A stretch of 64,000 nucleotides of DNA from Sarcocystis neurona (taxonomy: Eukaryota > Apicomplexa > Conoidasida > Eucoccidiorida > Sarcocystidae). Under the pieces are notes generated by a model. It made no database searches and was not told where the DNA came from. It was given only the letters and a program-made list of their open reading frames with translations. Positions 62,888-64,000 of this stretch are shown piece by piece. Each line of letters starts with the position of its first letter. Within the stretch, counting starts at the first letter, position 1. The DNA lies in the NCBI GenBank assembly GCA_000727475.1, contig KL647288.1, forward strand, positions 5,414,306-5,478,305. The letters are read 5' to 3'. Both the position numbers and the translations under genes were made by a program.

Positions 62888-64000
62888 CTGCCGGAGAAGA
62901 AGAAGCCGGTACAGAAGTAGAGAAACAAGCAAAAAGCAAAACTTCTGTGCCGTACCCGGAAGTGCCACGGCCAGGAAACTCCCAAGGGATCAAAGAAATA
63001 TTGCTGACTCATGCTGAAAAAAAGACTACAAGCAAGAAGGTGCGAGGCAGCAACTGGCTATAGAACAGGACGAATATACGAGTCAGAGCACGTAAACACG
63101 TTCTGGGGATGAAGGTGAGCACACAGTTACTAGGCCAAATAGGTAAAACAAAAACCAGAGCTCTCGGGAAGAGGAGACCCTGCGAAACATACCTTCGGGA
63201 GAAATAAAAATTTGAACCTTAGAAATGCTTTGGAGACTGACAGCTTGTGCTGACTTTACACCCGAGACCATCTACAGCCTAGAGAAGTCTATACGGATTC
63301 CACACAGCTAGGCTTGTACATCCATATATATCTATATATATGGAGATAGTAGACGTCGGGATACACGCGTATGTGGCTTAAGCTGAATCTACGAACAGTA
63401 CCGTAAACTCGCACACTTGCGTGTGCTCAGTCAACTTGCGGGTAGCCGCTCGAGAGCTACACGGTACAAGATAGGACGGCTGCGCGTTTGTCTTATATTC
63501 AGGAAGAATCTCTCCTTCAGTAGCTCAATAATATATAATTGAGGATTTAGGGCTGCTTGTGTATTTGTACAAGCAAGCGTACGCATGTGATTACAGGGGA
63601 AAATGTACAAGCGCAGATGCGGGTAGATGCCAGCATGTACACCTGCGCGAGCTTTCTAGCTTCAATGCCGCCATTCTCTTGAATGAAGTAAAAAGCCGTG
63701 AACACATATAGTGTACGCGCTTGCTGGTGTAGTTGTGGTACACGCAAAAGCAGAATGACTGTAAAGGATATACGTGAGTTCAGTTGGCACGTGTGTGGAA
63801 CGGTACGTGCACTCCAGTATACCTATACTTGTTTGTACGCGAAGATGTGTACACTTTTAGTTATGTATTCACACAGATGTATGTTCTGCGAATACAAGGG
63901 GGTACTCGCACGGCGCAAAGGAGGCAAATGGGGATTGAGGCCAGCTTACGGAGCATTTGCTGGGGTCCGTATCCGTGATTACATCCATACATATACGCAG
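62888..64000. other. Thiolase 5' side, first exon not identified
   Basis: No - strand exon with an ATG, a phase-2 donor and a PTS2-like (R/K)(L/V/I)x5(H/Q)(L/A) sequence could be found. A candidate ATG frame at 63271-63083 ends at GAAG|GTATGT in phase 1, which does not match. The first exon may be elsewhere in this stretch or beyond the window. Confidence 0.5.

Noticed and set aside
63083..63271. Candidate first exon of the thiolase
   Set aside because: The donor GAAG|GTATGT leaves phase 1 where phase 2 is needed, and there is no PTS2-like sequence.

Overview
The window comes from a eukaryote, almost certainly a coccidian apicomplexan of the genus Eimeria. The evidence is dense CAG/CTG trinucleotide repeats that run through coding sequence as long Gln, Ala and Ser tracts, introns of 1-2 kb loaded with TA and TG microsatellites, a cytosolic HSP70 ending in GGMP repeats and EEVD, and genes split into many short exons. 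I see no prokaryotic, viral or transposon genes. The species cannot be named from the sequence alone.

About 1.8-34.4 kb (+ strand, repeat-rich) is best explained as one very large gene. Eleven exons with matching phases and good splice signals read in order: an N-terminal low-complexity region, a topoisomerase-type C4 zinc finger split by an intron, a SNF2 ATPase of the ZRANB3/SMARCAL1 (annealing helicase) type, a ZRANB3-like substrate-recognition region, a split Cys2...Cys2 element and a C-terminal HNH nuclease. If translation starts at 2930 the protein is about 5,100 residues, roughly five times human ZRANB3. The excess is low-complexity insertions lying between, not inside, the helicase motifs. 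The 5' end is the least certain part.

About 34.4-50.9 kb is repeat-poor. It holds an uninterrupted cytosolic HSP70 gene (- strand, 38331-40322), a 360-codon + strand ORF (47064-48146) resembling the ciliary microtubule protein CFAP77, which would fit flagellated microgametes, a 62-bp tandem repeat, and long stretches with no recognisable gene.

About 50.9-62.9 kb (- strand) is one gene for a peroxisomal-type 3-ketoacyl-CoA thiolase. Nine exons can be read (391 codons, all phases agreeing), with all catalytic motifs present. The first coding exon, where a peroxisomal targeting signal would lie, was not found.

The genes are independent eukaryotic units with no operon logic. Functionally they cover replication-fork repair (helicase-nuclease), protein folding (HSP70), axoneme structure (CFAP77-like) and fatty-acid beta-oxidation (thiolase).
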